Source of the DNA: Gelidibacter salicanalis
GTDB lineage: Bacteria; Bacteroidota; Bacteroidia; Flavobacteriales; Flavobacteriaceae
Assembly: GCF_007997285.1 (NCBI RefSeq)
Contig: NZ_VORX01000005.1
Coordinates: 62,001 to 126,000 of the forward strand
DNA length: 64,000 nt
Direction: 5' to 3'
The notes under the pieces were generated by a model. The model had not been told where the DNA came from. It did no database searches and saw nothing but the letters and a program-made list of their open reading frames with translations. Positions 1 through 9,212 of the stretch are shown piece after piece (the first letter of the stretch is position 1; each line of letters opens with the position of its first letter). The position numbers and the translations under genes are program-made.

Positions 1-507
1 AAATCCTCTATTTGGATAATCAGGATGATCTGTAATAACGCCAGAAGGAATTGTCTTGTGGTGGTTTTCTGAGAGTTGTAACAGCGTGCGCGTAGCCCAA
101 AAGACGCCTTGTTTCGACGCGCCAGAGATGGTAATACCTGCATTGCTGTCTAAGTCTAAATTATACGCTTCTTTGTTTTGTAGTGAAGTATTGCTGTAGG
201 TTAAGAGGATTTCATTCGATGAGGTTGCTGTATGGCTTGAGGTCGCCGAGATGCTGGCCTTAACTTGGAACATACTCTGCAATTCTTCCTTGAGCTGTGT
301 GGCAATGGACATCAAACTGTCATTTTGAGTAGTGTTGACTTTAATTAGAATAGTATTTGGCAATGTATAAGTCCCATCTTTTGAGTCGAACTGTTGTACT
401 TCCGGAATCACTTTTAAAGCGGTTACTTGTGAATATATGTGAGTTGTTGAAACAGATAAGAACAGTACGCATAAACTGATTTTAATAAAGTCATTTAGTT
501 TTTTCAT
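1..507 (-). CDS. GH20 beta-N-acetylhexosaminidase, N-terminal part (cut by window edge)
   Basis: Reading leftwards from ATG at 507, the frame stays open to base 1 (169 codons seen). It opens with a signal peptide (MKKLNDFIKISLCVLFLSVS, cleaved near YSQ). An alpha/beta domain of the GH20 N-terminal (Glyco_hydro_20b) type follows, with the typical elements VTALKVIPEVQQF and ISGASKQGVFWATRTLLQL. The visible part ends in DHPDYPNRGF, the conserved entry to the catalytic barrel. The barrel with its Asp-Glu pair lies outside the window. Family role: release of terminal beta-linked GlcNAc/GalNAc in the periplasm or at the surface. The family call is firm; the substrate is unknown. Confidence 0.88.
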   Translation of the reverse strand, partial: MKKLNDFIKISLCVLFLSVSTTHIYSQVTALKVIPEVQQFDSKDGTYTLPNTILIKVNTTQNDSLMSIATQLKEELQSMFQVKASISATSSHTATSSNEILLTYSNTSLQNKEAYNLDLDSNAGITISGASKQGVFWATRTLLQLSENHHKTIPSGVITDHPDYPNRGF

Positions 508-758
508 GATAAGGGGTGGTTGTAAAGTGATTTGTTTGATACTTCTGTTAGGCATCATCCTCAATGAAACAAAGTATTAATTAAGGTGTTTATAAAGAAT
601 GCTGATAAACCAATCTGGTGTCCTTTAAATTGTTTTTAAAACTATGACATAATTCTCTTTTAAAAGGAGGTGTATTTATGCATTCTAGTGGTTTATTTCA
701 GATTTGGGATCTTTATGAGCCAATAAGCTATGTGTTTAATGATGCAATTAAAGTAAAG
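508..758. other. Intergenic, no gene seen
   Basis: This spacer lies between the start of the GH20 gene and the end of the GH26-like gene. Both are on the minus strand, so it should carry the GH20 promoter. I see no clear TAnnTTTG box, hairpin or open frame with coding character. Confidence 0.4.
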
Positions 759-2468
759 TCATTTTTTTTCCAATAGTTCAATAAAGCGATGGAACGTTTT
801 TTTAGTAATACTCCAATCTGGTGGTTTAATATCGCCCCAAGCTTTTGGCGTATCTGACATGTTAAAATAATTCACCCCGATAATTTGGTTGTCTTTACGG
901 ATAACTTTTGCGGCATCTTCCAGCCATTTTGTTTGAAAATCCTCTGGGCCTTTGACTCCAAATTCAGTAATAAATAGTGGTTTGTTAATAAAACGCATGC
1001 GCCATTTTTTACGATTGTATATAGTCGCAAAAGATTCTTGTTTATTGGGGTCCGTAATGTTTTTATCGGGTAGACCGTAAATGGCAATACTTATATAATC
1101 AACCACATCGTTTCCAGGCCACCATTCTATAGAACCACGGTCTCCTGCCGGGCCCCAAACTCTTTTAATCTGAGACGGAAGTGGCTTTTGAAAAGTCATA
1201 AAATAACGAAAAGATTTTATGTAGTCCACCGGGTTTTGACTTTGCCATGGGTAGCGCGAAATAGGGATTTCCATTTCATGAGCGTACCGTAGATAAATTT
1301 TGCTGGATGAGTTCAGAAGGATGTTGTAAAACTGCCGGATTTCATTATCGTAGTTTCCATTAGTTATATGTTGAAGTACATTTAGGTCAGTGCTTTCATC
1401 AACGTTTCGGAAGGGTTCAAATGAAACGATGACATCATGTCCACGACGTTCTACTTCTTTAAAACTCTTCTGAAAAGAACCATTGTTGAGGTTGCTGAAA
1501 TCCACGAACAGATGCTCTACAGTTACTGCGTTTTCATCATTCAATAGGGATTGAGGGTCATAGACACCAATTTCAATAGGACTTTGTGCGCGAGATTCAG
1601 TTTCGAAATTGAATCTTTTAAAATTTTCATTCGAATATATGATGTCTCGATGCGCATCAATATGCTTAGATAAGTTATTGAGCATCTGATGGTCTACAGA
1701 ATCATTGGCGTTTTGCTTAGATCCCAACACAATAATCGGCTTGTCCTGAAAGCGTAAACGATGAATCCGTCTCATTAAGTCGTAGGAGATTGCGTAATTT
1801 TTGGGGTACACATTTAAGAAGCTTTCTGAATCATTTTTTAGGGTAACTGAAGCAGCATCAACATAAGAATCACCAGGAAAATATTCCATGGCGCCTGGGT
1901 ATCCTGCTGGTGCCCATACAATTTTTGCCTTAGGTGCATACTGTTTACACAATTTGGAGAAATGTTGAAAAGCATCAATATACCAGCCTGCTAATTGCCA
2001 AGGATAGAGTTTGACGGGCACTTCCATTTCAGGATTAAAACGCAGATAAACATTGGTACGGTCTCCAATAAAATCAGTACACATTTTTTTAAAAATGTCG
2101 TCATATGCGCCATCAACAACATCCCTTAACGGCTTGCTGTTGTAGGACATGAAGCTTCGGGACCATGTTTCAACCGTAATCAGTACGGGAGTGTTTTTAG
2201 GAATGTTGGCCAGTAGTTTCTTGTCAATATCCCAGTTGTTTTTATCGAAAAGCTTTAAAGTGAAGTGTGGAAATGTATCAAAATTTTCAATCGGCGCAGA
2301 TGAGCTAAATGAAACTTGGCCTAATACGGGCGTGTTCACATTCATCTCTATCGAATTGCTCTTAAATGTGGCGGCTATTTTATTAATGGCATTATATTGA
2401 TATGCCATGTAACTAATAAACAGGAGGAATACGCCAATAAGAATTATATAGAGGTAAGCTTTTTTCAT
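759..2468 (-). CDS. Membrane-anchored tandem GH26-like protein
   Basis: The protein has about 569 residues, with one N-terminal membrane segment (about 5-25) and two GH26-like (beta-mannanase family) units in tandem. Unit 2 (about 295-565) keeps both catalytic signatures: YLRYAHEMEIP with the acid/base Glu near 398, and the nucleophile motif FITEFG near 502. Unit 1 (about 45-290) aligns with it (YLRFNPEMEVP, WAPAGYPGAMEYFPG), but its nucleophile region reads IIVLGSKQN and lacks the Glu, so it is probably a non-catalytic, perhaps glycan-binding, copy. I use the ATG at 2468; an in-frame TTG at 2483 is possible. It lies 66 bp downstream of the LTA-synthase-like gene on the same strand, suggesting joint work on an extracellular or envelope polysaccharide. 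The actual substrate is unknown. Confidence 0.82.
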   Translation of the reverse strand: MKKAYLYIILIGVFLLFISYMAYQYNAINKIAATFKSNSIEMNVNTPVLGQVSFSSSAPIENFDTFPHFTLKLFDKNNWDIDKKLLANIPKNTPVLITVETWSRSFMSYNSKPLRDVVDGAYDDIFKKMCTDFIGDRTNVYLRFNPEMEVPVKLYPWQLAGWYIDAFQHFSKLCKQYAPKAKIVWAPAGYPGAMEYFPGDSYVDAASVTLKNDSESFLNVYPKNYAISYDLMRRIHRLRFQDKPIIVLGSKQNANDSVDHQMLNNLSKHIDAHRDIIYSNENFKRFNFETESRAQSPIEIGVYDPQSLLNDENAVTVEHLFVDFSNLNNGSFQKSFKEVERRGHDVIVSFEPFRNVDESTDLNVLQHITNGNYDNEIRQFYNILLNSSSKIYLRYAHEMEIPISRYPWQSQNPVDYIKSFRYFMTFQKPLPSQIKRVWGPAGDRGSIEWWPGNDVVDYISIAIYGLPDKNITDPNKQESFATIYNRKKWRMRFINKPLFITEFGVKGPEDFQTKWLEDAAKVIRKDNQIIGVNYFNMSDTPKAWGDIKPPDWSITKKTFHRFIELLEKK

Positions 2469-2534
2469 TACAGCGTGTTTCAATATTAGATTTTTTTAAT
2501 TGAGTATGGCGAATACTTGACCAGGTTAATGCAT

Positions 2535-5015
2535 TTAGTTTTTAAGAGACTCTTTTATGTATTTACCTTGATACTGCACCCATGCCGCAATTTTAGTTCT
2601 GGCGTTTAAAAGCTCTGCCTCCATTTGAGGGTTATAAAGATCCATCAGCTCTTTAGGGTCGGTTCTTAAATTGTATACCTCTACAGTATTTTCTGATTCA
2701 TTAAAAATATACTTCATGTCTCCAGTGCGATAACCAAAGAGATAATCTGACCACGGTGCAAAGTAATAGGCTTCATCTGAACGCGTAGTTAATAAATTTT
2801 GACCTTGCCAAACCTTATGAGGTTGCACGTTTATAATGGGAAGAATAGTTGTAGCCAAATCTTTCATACTGGCAATACCTGGTACACGTTGACCATTAAA
2901 TAATACGGGATTAATTAAGTAGAGAGGTACTTTTAAATTTTCTTCATAAATGCCAGTACCATGACCATATTGTGAATGCTGTCCAAAGGCTTCACCATGA
3001 TCTCCAGTCACAACCACAAGTGTACTAGAAGCTAAATTTCTATCTTCTAACATCTGCATTACTAAGCCTATCAGTTCATCGTTGCGTTTTAAGCAATTGA
3101 GGTATCTGTTAAAACTTAAATTTGAAACATTAAAATCATGCTCTTTGTCTTCAAAGAAGTAAGGATAATGTCCTTGTACAGTCCAAAGCATTGAAAAGAA
3201 ATTTTGTTCCGGATCTTGATCCAACCACGTTGACAGCCGGTCCGCTAAGCATAAATCATTAATGCCATTTCCTTCTTTATAATTTTCATCGGCCAGTTGA
3301 AATTGATCAGTGCAGGTGATCTTTGAAAAATCCTCTACCAAATCAAAGTTTCGATGCGCTAAATAGGTGTCGCAATTTTGGAACCGAAGGTCAGATGAGG
3401 TGAAAAATGAAGTTCGGTAGCCATTAGTTTTGAGTTCTGAAGAGATGGTTGGATGATTAATATCTGGATTTTCTTGAGTGATACTTTTAAAGGAAAGGTC
3501 AGGATACATGGATGCGAGAATGGAAACCATTGAAAAATTTGTAGCAGGACTGTGCGCATACATCTGATCAAAAATCAGCGATTGCTGAGCATACTTGTTC
3601 AAATTCGGGCTTAAATTAAAGTTTCCACCATAAGCGTCAAAATAGGTTGACCCAGCCGATTCAAGTACTATGACCAAAACATTCTTCACGTGATGGTCCT
3701 CTGGCAATAAAATGGGGTTTTCCAATGGTGAGCTTTTTGCAGGATCAAATGGGACTTTAACAGAATTATTATCATAAGCGAAAAAGGACGATTTAGAATT
3801 GGCAATTATCGCAGATTGCAAAAAAGCAGTGATGGCATTTTCCGATTGACCTTTAGACCAGGTTACTTCAGTTCTATTGGAGAAATAGAAAAGTACGAAT
3901 AGGGATATGCTCAAAAGAGCGAGGGTCATATACTTTAACGTTTTACGCTCGTTTAAATATTGATAAACGTTGTATAACATATAGGCTAAAAGAAGTAAGG
4001 AAACGGAATATGCCATTAAATTGAAAAGAATGGTATTGGACATGTTTTCTTGTAGAGCCGTCTTTGCATCTTCACTACCCAAAAAATCAGAATAATACAG
4101 CCATTGGTAGGTAAATGGTTTTCCTAGCAAAAGCACTGTCTGAATATTTATGAAGGCGATAATTGTTGAAAACAAGGCAAACACTATAAATAGTACTGTA
4201 AGCGTTTTTTTAAAGGTGATGTTCTTGATTATAAATACACCACAACTGAATACAATAGTCATAATTGCAGTAATGTTTAAATCTTGAAAACTTGCTCTGG
4301 TAACCTTAAGGATGAGTTTAGGATTTTTAATCAAATTTGAAAAATTTAATTGCAAAACCTCTATCCGCGCCAGTGCTTGAAGAAGTATTACACTGATGCC
4401 CACAAAAACGATAATATGGACGTAAGAGACGGGTGTATTAAAGAGACTTTTCTTGCCTCTTTTAGCTAGCAAAAACCCGGTTAAAATAATAGCCAGTAGA
4501 AGTAATAAGACCCAGCCTTTTGATAGTAATTTTGATTCTGTTTTTGATTTGGAGATTGAATAGGTTGCGGTCTTTTGTATAGGGTTTTCATCAGAGATTA
4601 AGACCGTGCCTCCAGATTGCAAATCCCAATAATCACTGTAATGTCCTTGTTTGTTTTTTGTAATCCAGAAATTGTAATTGAGATTGGAGTTTTTTGGAAG
4701 ATTTAAAGCGAGTTTAAACGTGTCTCCAACGGCAGACATTGGCGTATAAAATAGCCCATTACTAAATTCAGTATGTTCATTTAAGCTGACAAGTTCTTCT
4801 TGCGATGCATCTTCAGTGCTCCAAACGAGATACACCTCACTGGAGAGCGGAGCAATATAGGAAAATTCTTTGGCCAGAAAAGAATGATTAGGAACTTGGG
4901 GAGCCATGACATTGACGGCGTTCTCTCTTGTGTTGGAAACCGAACTAAACACAACAAAATGAAGTAAAAAACACGAAAAAAAGGTGACAAATAATTGCTG
5001 GTGTTTTGAAATCAT
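2535..5015 (-). CDS. LTA-synthase-like membrane phosphotransferase (alkaline phosphatase superfamily)
   Basis: This 826-residue protein has an N-terminal membrane segment (about 7-27) and an extracytoplasmic beta-type domain (about 50-150). A hydrophobic block follows with roughly six membrane segments (about 167-380), then a sulfatase-fold catalytic domain (about 445-790). Metal-site motifs are visible: NVLVIVLESAGS at about 445-456 and TGDHGEAFG with QYGHG near 690. The nucleophile region reads SPATNFSM (about 489-496). It has Thr where sulfatases have Cys/Ser in CxPxR, so phosphoglycerol- or phosphoethanolamine-transferase-like chemistry is more likely than sulfatase activity. It is first in a two-gene unit with the GH26-like gene. 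The exact donor and acceptor cannot be read from the sequence. Confidence 0.85.
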   Translation of the reverse strand: MISKHQQLFVTFFSCFLLHFVVFSSVSNTRENAVNVMAPQVPNHSFLAKEFSYIAPLSSEVYLVWSTEDASQEELVSLNEHTEFSNGLFYTPMSAVGDTFKLALNLPKNSNLNYNFWITKNKQGHYSDYWDLQSGGTVLISDENPIQKTATYSISKSKTESKLLSKGWVLLLLLAIILTGFLLAKRGKKSLFNTPVSYVHIIVFVGISVILLQALARIEVLQLNFSNLIKNPKLILKVTRASFQDLNITAIMTIVFSCGVFIIKNITFKKTLTVLFIVFALFSTIIAFINIQTVLLLGKPFTYQWLYYSDFLGSEDAKTALQENMSNTILFNLMAYSVSLLLLAYMLYNVYQYLNERKTLKYMTLALLSISLFVLFYFSNRTEVTWSKGQSENAITAFLQSAIIANSKSSFFAYDNNSVKVPFDPAKSSPLENPILLPEDHHVKNVLVIVLESAGSTYFDAYGGNFNLSPNLNKYAQQSLIFDQMYAHSPATNFSMVSILASMYPDLSFKSITQENPDINHPTISSELKTNGYRTSFFTSSDLRFQNCDTYLAHRNFDLVEDFSKITCTDQFQLADENYKEGNGINDLCLADRLSTWLDQDPEQNFFSMLWTVQGHYPYFFEDKEHDFNVSNLSFNRYLNCLKRNDELIGLVMQMLEDRNLASSTLVVVTGDHGEAFGQHSQYGHGTGIYEENLKVPLYLINPVLFNGQRVPGIASMKDLATTILPIINVQPHKVWQGQNLLTTRSDEAYYFAPWSDYLFGYRTGDMKYIFNESENTVEVYNLRTDPKELMDLYNPQMEAELLNARTKIAAWVQYQGKYIKESLKN

Positions 5016-5193
5016 ATCTTATAGCGTAAACCTTAAGGAACAAAAAGTAACGGTTCTAAATAAGATTGGTTACATCATTGAGGCTTCTAATTTAAGGAAT
5101 TAATTCAAAAAAGAAAATTATGAAGTGTTTTCAAGAGCACATTCGTATACTTTATCAACACGTTTTGAACCTATGTACTCCAATTTTCAATTG

Positions 5194-5201
5194 TAACTTT
5201 G
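5194..5201 (+). promoter_or_regulatory. -7 promoter element TAACTTTG
   Basis: Exact match to the Bacteroidota -7 consensus TAnnTTTG, 24 bases before the ATG at 5226. A TTTTG at 5164-5168 could serve as the -33 element, although its spacing is a little long. It supports starting the methyltransferase at 5226 rather than at the in-frame TTG at 5199, which lies inside the box. Confidence 0.6.
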
Positions 5202-5225
5202 CAACCATATCCAACTTATAATTTT

Positions 5226-5894
5226 ATGAAGGACCAACAACTCAGACTAAAAATTCCATGGCCTACCAAAGATGTCATGCAACAGGTGTATGAGAGGGGT
5301 CTTTGGGGTAGGAATACATCTGAATTTTACTCAGGTGAAGGATCTCATGACCCAGAGTTGGTGATGCCTTATGTTGAGGTTGTCTCTTCATTTTTAAACT
5401 CGTTTGAGACACCTTTGAAGGTGTGCGATTTGGGGTGTGGCGATTTTAATATCGGCAAGGACTTGGTAAAGTTCACAGGGTCTTATATAGCGATAGATAT
5501 TGTAGAAGATCTTATCCTCTTTAATAAAAAGCACTTTAACGCTGATCATCTGGAGTTTGGCTGTTTGGATATTGCGGTGGATGAATTGCCGGCGGGTGAT
5601 TGTGTCATATTAAGACAGGTGCTTCAGCATCTCTCCAATGTTGAAATTACCCAGATTTTGGCAAAATTGTCAGACTTTAAATATGTTATCCTCACGGAGC
5701 ATATTCCAAGTGGATCCTTCATTCCAAATAAGGATCTAATTTCCGGCCAGGGCATCCGACTCAAGAAGCAAAGTGGTGTCAATGTGTTGGCACCTCCATT
5801 CTCTTTTCAAGTAAAGGACCATCAAACCTTAGTGTCAGTGGTTCCTAAAGATGGAAAAGGAATTGTAGTGACCACACTTTATACGGTTTTTTAG
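5226..5894 (+). CDS. Class I SAM-dependent methyltransferase
   Basis: This 222-residue soluble protein has the Rossmann-type motif I VCDLGCGDFNIGKDL (about 73-87). The acidic end of strand 2 follows (YIAIDIVEDLI), and the post-motif segment is DCVILRQVLQHL (motif IV region). These mark a class I methyltransferase using S-adenosylmethionine. The N-terminal part (VYERGLWGRNTSEFYSGEGSHDPELV) resembles proteins that methylate small metabolites or glycan-related acceptors, but the substrate is not evident. The start is chosen from the promoter box just upstream. It is divergent from the LTA-synthase-like gene and is probably transcribed alone. Confidence 0.8.
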   Translation: MKDQQLRLKIPWPTKDVMQQVYERGLWGRNTSEFYSGEGSHDPELVMPYVEVVSSFLNSFETPLKVCDLGCGDFNIGKDLVKFTGSYIAIDIVEDLILFNKKHFNADHLEFGCLDIAVDELPAGDCVILRQVLQHLSNVEITQILAKLSDFKYVILTEHIPSGSFIPNKDLISGQGIRLKKQSGVNVLAPPFSFQVKDHQTLVSVVPKDGKGIVVTTLYTVF

Positions 5895-5953
5895 CCTGAT
5901 GTCTTTTTGAGGACTTGTCACTGCTTTTAAAGTGCTATCTAAATTAATAATCT

Positions 5954-5961
5954 TATTTTTG
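5954..5961 (+). promoter_or_regulatory. -7 promoter element TATTTTTG
   Basis: TAnnTTTG match 36 bases before the ATG at 5998. No well-placed TTG -33 element was found, so confidence is moderate. Confidence 0.45.
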
Positions 5962-5997
5962 TAGCTCTAAATTAATCTTCCACCAAATAATAGTTAT

Positions 5998-6390
5998 ATG
6001 CCGTACCAAGAAGTTTTTGAGCAGTTCTGGATTCAAGTAAAGGAAAGTGTCCAAGATGGAAATTTTGCTAAACTGACTATGGCAAAAACCATCGGGAAAC
6101 AGAATCTGAAGAACATTTTTGTCCGACCGCAAGCTCTAGAAGAAGGCACTAAACTTCTTATAAAAACCCATTACCGATCTAAAGAAACGGAGGATGACTT
6201 ACAGGAACTTAACTTAGAGGAGCTCTACGCCATTGTAAAATCGCATCTTAAAACACCGTTTTATTCAGTGCTGCTTTTTACCACATCCAAAGATGTGATG
6301 TTTAAAATAAACAAAAAAGATGCCGGGCGCATTACTGAAAACAACCCTACCTTTCGGGACGTCACTGGGGCGAAATCAGACCTCGACTAA
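5998..6390 (+). CDS. Small conserved-looking protein of unknown function
   Basis: I do not recognise this 130-residue protein to function. It is soluble, with no signal peptide and no cysteines. It looks like a compact alpha/beta protein with a helical start (YQEVFEQFWIQVKESVQ) and a strand-rich second half (YSVLLFTTSKDVMFKINKK). Codon use looks like that of the neighbours and it has its own promoter-like box, so I take it as a real gene. It stands just before the iron transporter on the same strand, but nothing in it suggests a role in transport. Confidence 0.6.
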   Translation: MPYQEVFEQFWIQVKESVQDGNFAKLTMAKTIGKQNLKNIFVRPQALEEGTKLLIKTHYRSKETEDDLQELNLEELYAIVKSHLKTPFYSVLLFTTSKDVMFKINKKDAGRITENNPTFRDVTGAKSDLD

Positions 6391-6483
6391 ACTGCCTTTT
6401 TAAATTGCGGTCTGAGGATATATCGTGCGCTGCGGACTTTCAATATTATGGAGGCATCGTTATTTATATCTATTCTAAATTGT

Positions 6484-6491
6484 TATCTTTG
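6484..6491 (+). promoter_or_regulatory. -7 promoter element TATCTTTG for the iron importer
   Basis: Exact TAnnTTTG match, 18 bases before the ATG at 6510. It probably drives the three-gene ferric importer unit. It also shows that the open frame upstream of 6510 is not coding. Confidence 0.6.
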
Positions 6492-6509
6492 CAATTCGAA
6501 AAAGATATT

Positions 6510-7565
6510 ATGAAAAAAATACTAGTAGCGTTAACAGCGTTTTCCTTAGTGGTTGCTTGTGGAAACGACACTAATAAGAAGGACTCCACTTCTGAACAAA
6601 AAGCAGCCAAAGAACAAGTTGTCAACGTGTACACCCATCGTCATTACGAGCCGGACCAAAACATCTTTAAAATGTTTGAAGATAAAACCGGCATCAAAGT
6701 AAAGGTTATCAACGCCAGTGCTGACGAACTGATTCAAAAAATGAAAATGGAAGGCAAGCAATCGCCTGCTGATGTTTTGATCACTGTAGATGCAGGCCGC
6801 TTAAGTCGTGCAAAAGATGAAGGATTATTACAAGCTATTGATTCTGAAATTTTGGAAAACGCCATTCCTGCACATTTACAAGATGTCGACAACCAATGGT
6901 TTGGGTTGACGAAAAGAGCTCGGATTATTGCCTATGCCAAAGACCGCGTCAAACCTGAAGACCTATCGTCTTATGAAGACTTGGTAAATAAAAAATGGAA
7001 AGGTAAAATTTTGGTCAGATCGTCCTCAAACATCTACAACCAATCCTTACTCGCTTCAATTATCGCCAATAACGGTGAGGCTGCAGCTAAAACTTGGGCT
7101 GAAGGTGTGGTTAACAATTTAGCACGTTCTCCGAAAGGATCTGATAGAGATCAAGTAAAAGCTGTAGTGGCTGGCGAAGGTGATATTGCGATTGTAAATT
7201 CGTACTATATTGGTAAAATGTTGAATTCTCCAGACGCTGAAGAAGTGAAAACGGCTCAGCAAATTGGCTTGTTTTTTCCTAATCAAGACGGGAGAGGTAC
7301 CCACATGAACGTGAGTGGTGCTGGGGTAGCAAAATACGCGCCAAATAAAGAAAACGCCATTTTATTTATTGAGTTTTTAATTAGCCAAGAAGCTCAGCAA
7401 GTGTTTACTGAGGCCAATTATGAATATCCTGTTTTAGAAAGTGTGGCACCCGTAAAGGATATTAAAGATTGGGGCGCTTTTAAAGAAGATACTTTAGGTT
7501 TAAATAAATTAGGAGAATATAACAAGCAAGCAGTTTTGATTTTTGATGCAGCAGGGTGGAAATAG
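6510..7565 (+). CDS. Ferric iron ABC transporter substrate-binding lipoprotein (FutA/FbpA type)
   Basis: This 351-residue lipoprotein has a signal peptide with lipobox LVVACGN (Cys near 17). The mature part is a periplasmic binding protein of the FutA/FbpA/AfuA family. Visible family marks are VYTHRHYEPDQ at the N-terminus, KRARIIAYAKDRV, LVRSSSNIYNQSL, and the paired tyrosines in IVNSYYIGKML near 243, which in this family coordinate Fe(III). The role is capture of periplasmic ferric iron for the permease encoded next. The stop lies 20 bp inside the start of the permease gene, so the two are translationally linked. The family is firm; iron as the ligand is inferred from the tyrosine pair. Confidence 0.88.
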   Translation: MKKILVALTAFSLVVACGNDTNKKDSTSEQKAAKEQVVNVYTHRHYEPDQNIFKMFEDKTGIKVKVINASADELIQKMKMEGKQSPADVLITVDAGRLSRAKDEGLLQAIDSEILENAIPAHLQDVDNQWFGLTKRARIIAYAKDRVKPEDLSSYEDLVNKKWKGKILVRSSSNIYNQSLLASIIANNGEAAAKTWAEGVVNNLARSPKGSDRDQVKAVVAGEGDIAIVNSYYIGKMLNSPDAEEVKTAQQIGLFFPNQDGRGTHMNVSGAGVAKYAPNKENAILFIEFLISQEAQQVFTEANYEYPVLESVAPVKDIKDWGAFKEDTLGLNKLGEYNKQAVLIFDAAGWK

Positions 7566-9210
7566 AAACGATGCATTCTCCTTAAAAACGAGAATCAAAA
7601 GGCTTAAACGAGATAGTAACAAGTGGTCAGTATTTACACTGGCCATTGTTTTTTTCTTGGCTTTGCCTATCATATTCATTGGGGTGGAATTGTTTTCTGG
7701 TCCTGGTGAAACATGGGGTCATATTGTTGAATACCTTTTGCCAGATTATATATTAAACTCGCTATATCTCGTTTTCTTTTGTAGTATTCTTGTCTTGGTT
7801 TTTGGCGTGTCATCGGCGTGGTTTGTATCGCGCTTTGATTTTATGTTCCGAAAACAAATGGAATGGCTTTTAATCTTACCCTTAGCCATTCCTTCTTATA
7901 TTGTAGGCTATGCGTATGCTGGTATTTTTGACTACGGTGGCAGTATGGCTTTGATTTTTAGACAACTCGGCCTAGAGTTTATTCGTATTGACATTATGAA
8001 TAGGGCCGGACTTGCCTTCGTGCTGAGCATCTCACTTTTTCCGTATGTCTATGTGAGCGCTCGTGCCTTTTTCCTCAACCAAGCTAACAACTTATTAGAA
8101 GCCTCAAAAATGTTGGGGGTGAGTGAGCTAAAGACATTTTTTAAATTGATGTTGCCTCTCGCGCGTCCTGCCATTGTTGCCGGCCTGGTCTTAGTGCTGA
8201 TGGAAGTATTGAATGACTACGGTGCAGCTAAATATTATGGCGTAAATACCTTTACCACTGGAATCTTCAGATCGTGGTTTTCACTTGAAGAACCTCAAAC
8301 GGCGGTGTATTTATCAGCGTTGTTGATTATTTTTATTTTTGCACTTATTCTGTTCGAAAAATGGCAAGTCCGGAAAATAAAATTCACATCTTCAAAAACA
8401 AACAACACCCAAATTCAGAGAAAAGAACCTAGAGGTGGTTTACAATGGCTTATATTTTCTATAGTCTTTTTACCTATTCTCTTAGGTTTTTTACTGCCGG
8501 TAGCGCAACTATTGTATTGGGCAGTTATTACGGCGTCAACCGTTTTTGATATGGAATTTATCATTATTTCCCTTCAAAGTTTCGCCATTGCCATCGCCTC
8601 ATCCCTCATTACCGTCTTTTTTGCCTTATTACTGATCTATTTTTCAAAATGGAGCACGTTAAGTAGTATCAAAAATATCTCCAGAATTGGGGTGTTAGGT
8701 TACGCCATACCTGGGGCGGTGATTGCTATTGGGATTATGATTCCCACCCTGGCTTTGGACAAGTGGCTGATTACCATGTTAGGAAAATTCGGTATCGATT
8801 CAGGCTTGATCATTAACGGCACGTTACTTGCGCTCTTATATGCTTACGCCGTGCGCTTTTTGGCGGTGGCTTATAATCCTATAGATTCTACGGCCTTAAA
8901 GGTGGATAATTCTATTCCTGATTCCTCAAAGGTGTTAGGCGTGGGGAATTTAAAGACCTTCTTTAAAATTGAATTTCCGTTGATTAAAACTGGGGTGTTT
9001 AGCGCCGTTATTTTGGTCTTTATCGATGTGATGAAAGAATTGCCACTGACACTCATTCTAAAACCTTACCATATTGACACCTTAGCCGTAAAAGCTTTTG
9101 AATATGCCAGTGATGAGATGGTGATGGAGGCGTCTATCCCTTCGCTTTTCATTATCTTTACCGCAATGATACCTGTGATATTTTTAAATAAATTATTGAT
9201 TAAGAAATAA
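7546..9210 (+). CDS. Ferric iron ABC transporter permease (FbpB type, two-domain)
   Basis: At about 554 residues and roughly 12 membrane segments, this is the double-length form of binding-protein-dependent permeases (two fused BPD_transp_1 units). Each half carries an EAA-type loop contacting the ATPase: LLEASKMLGVSELKTFFKLMLPLARPAIVAG in the first and SKVLGVGNLKTFFKIEFPLIKTGVFSA in the second. This architecture is typical of FbpB/FutB/SfuB ferric permeases. It overlaps the binding-protein gene by 20 bp and is followed two bases later by the ATPase gene. The ATG at 7546 is chosen; a TTG directly before it is possible. Confidence 0.9.
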   Translation: MQQGGNRNDAFSLKTRIKRLKRDSNKWSVFTLAIVFFLALPIIFIGVELFSGPGETWGHIVEYLLPDYILNSLYLVFFCSILVLVFGVSSAWFVSRFDFMFRKQMEWLLILPLAIPSYIVGYAYAGIFDYGGSMALIFRQLGLEFIRIDIMNRAGLAFVLSISLFPYVYVSARAFFLNQANNLLEASKMLGVSELKTFFKLMLPLARPAIVAGLVLVLMEVLNDYGAAKYYGVNTFTTGIFRSWFSLEEPQTAVYLSALLIIFIFALILFEKWQVRKIKFTSSKTNNTQIQRKEPRGGLQWLIFSIVFLPILLGFLLPVAQLLYWAVITASTVFDMEFIIISLQSFAIAIASSLITVFFALLLIYFSKWSTLSSIKNISRIGVLGYAIPGAVIAIGIMIPTLALDKWLITMLGKFGIDSGLIINGTLLALLYAYAVRFLAVAYNPIDSTALKVDNSIPDSSKVLGVGNLKTFFKIEFPLIKTGVFSAVILVFIDVMKELPLTLILKPYHIDTLAVKAFEYASDEMVMEASIPSLFIIFTAMIPVIFLNKLLIKK

Positions 9211-9212
9211 CC

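Noticed and set aside
2535-5015. Sulfatase call for the 826-residue membrane protein
   Set aside because: No CxPxR/SxPxR formylglycine motif; Thr at the nucleophile site and many membrane segments fit phosphotransferases better.
6405-6509. N-terminal extension of the iron-binding protein
   Set aside because: A -7 promoter box lies inside it, and the lipoprotein signal starts at 6510.
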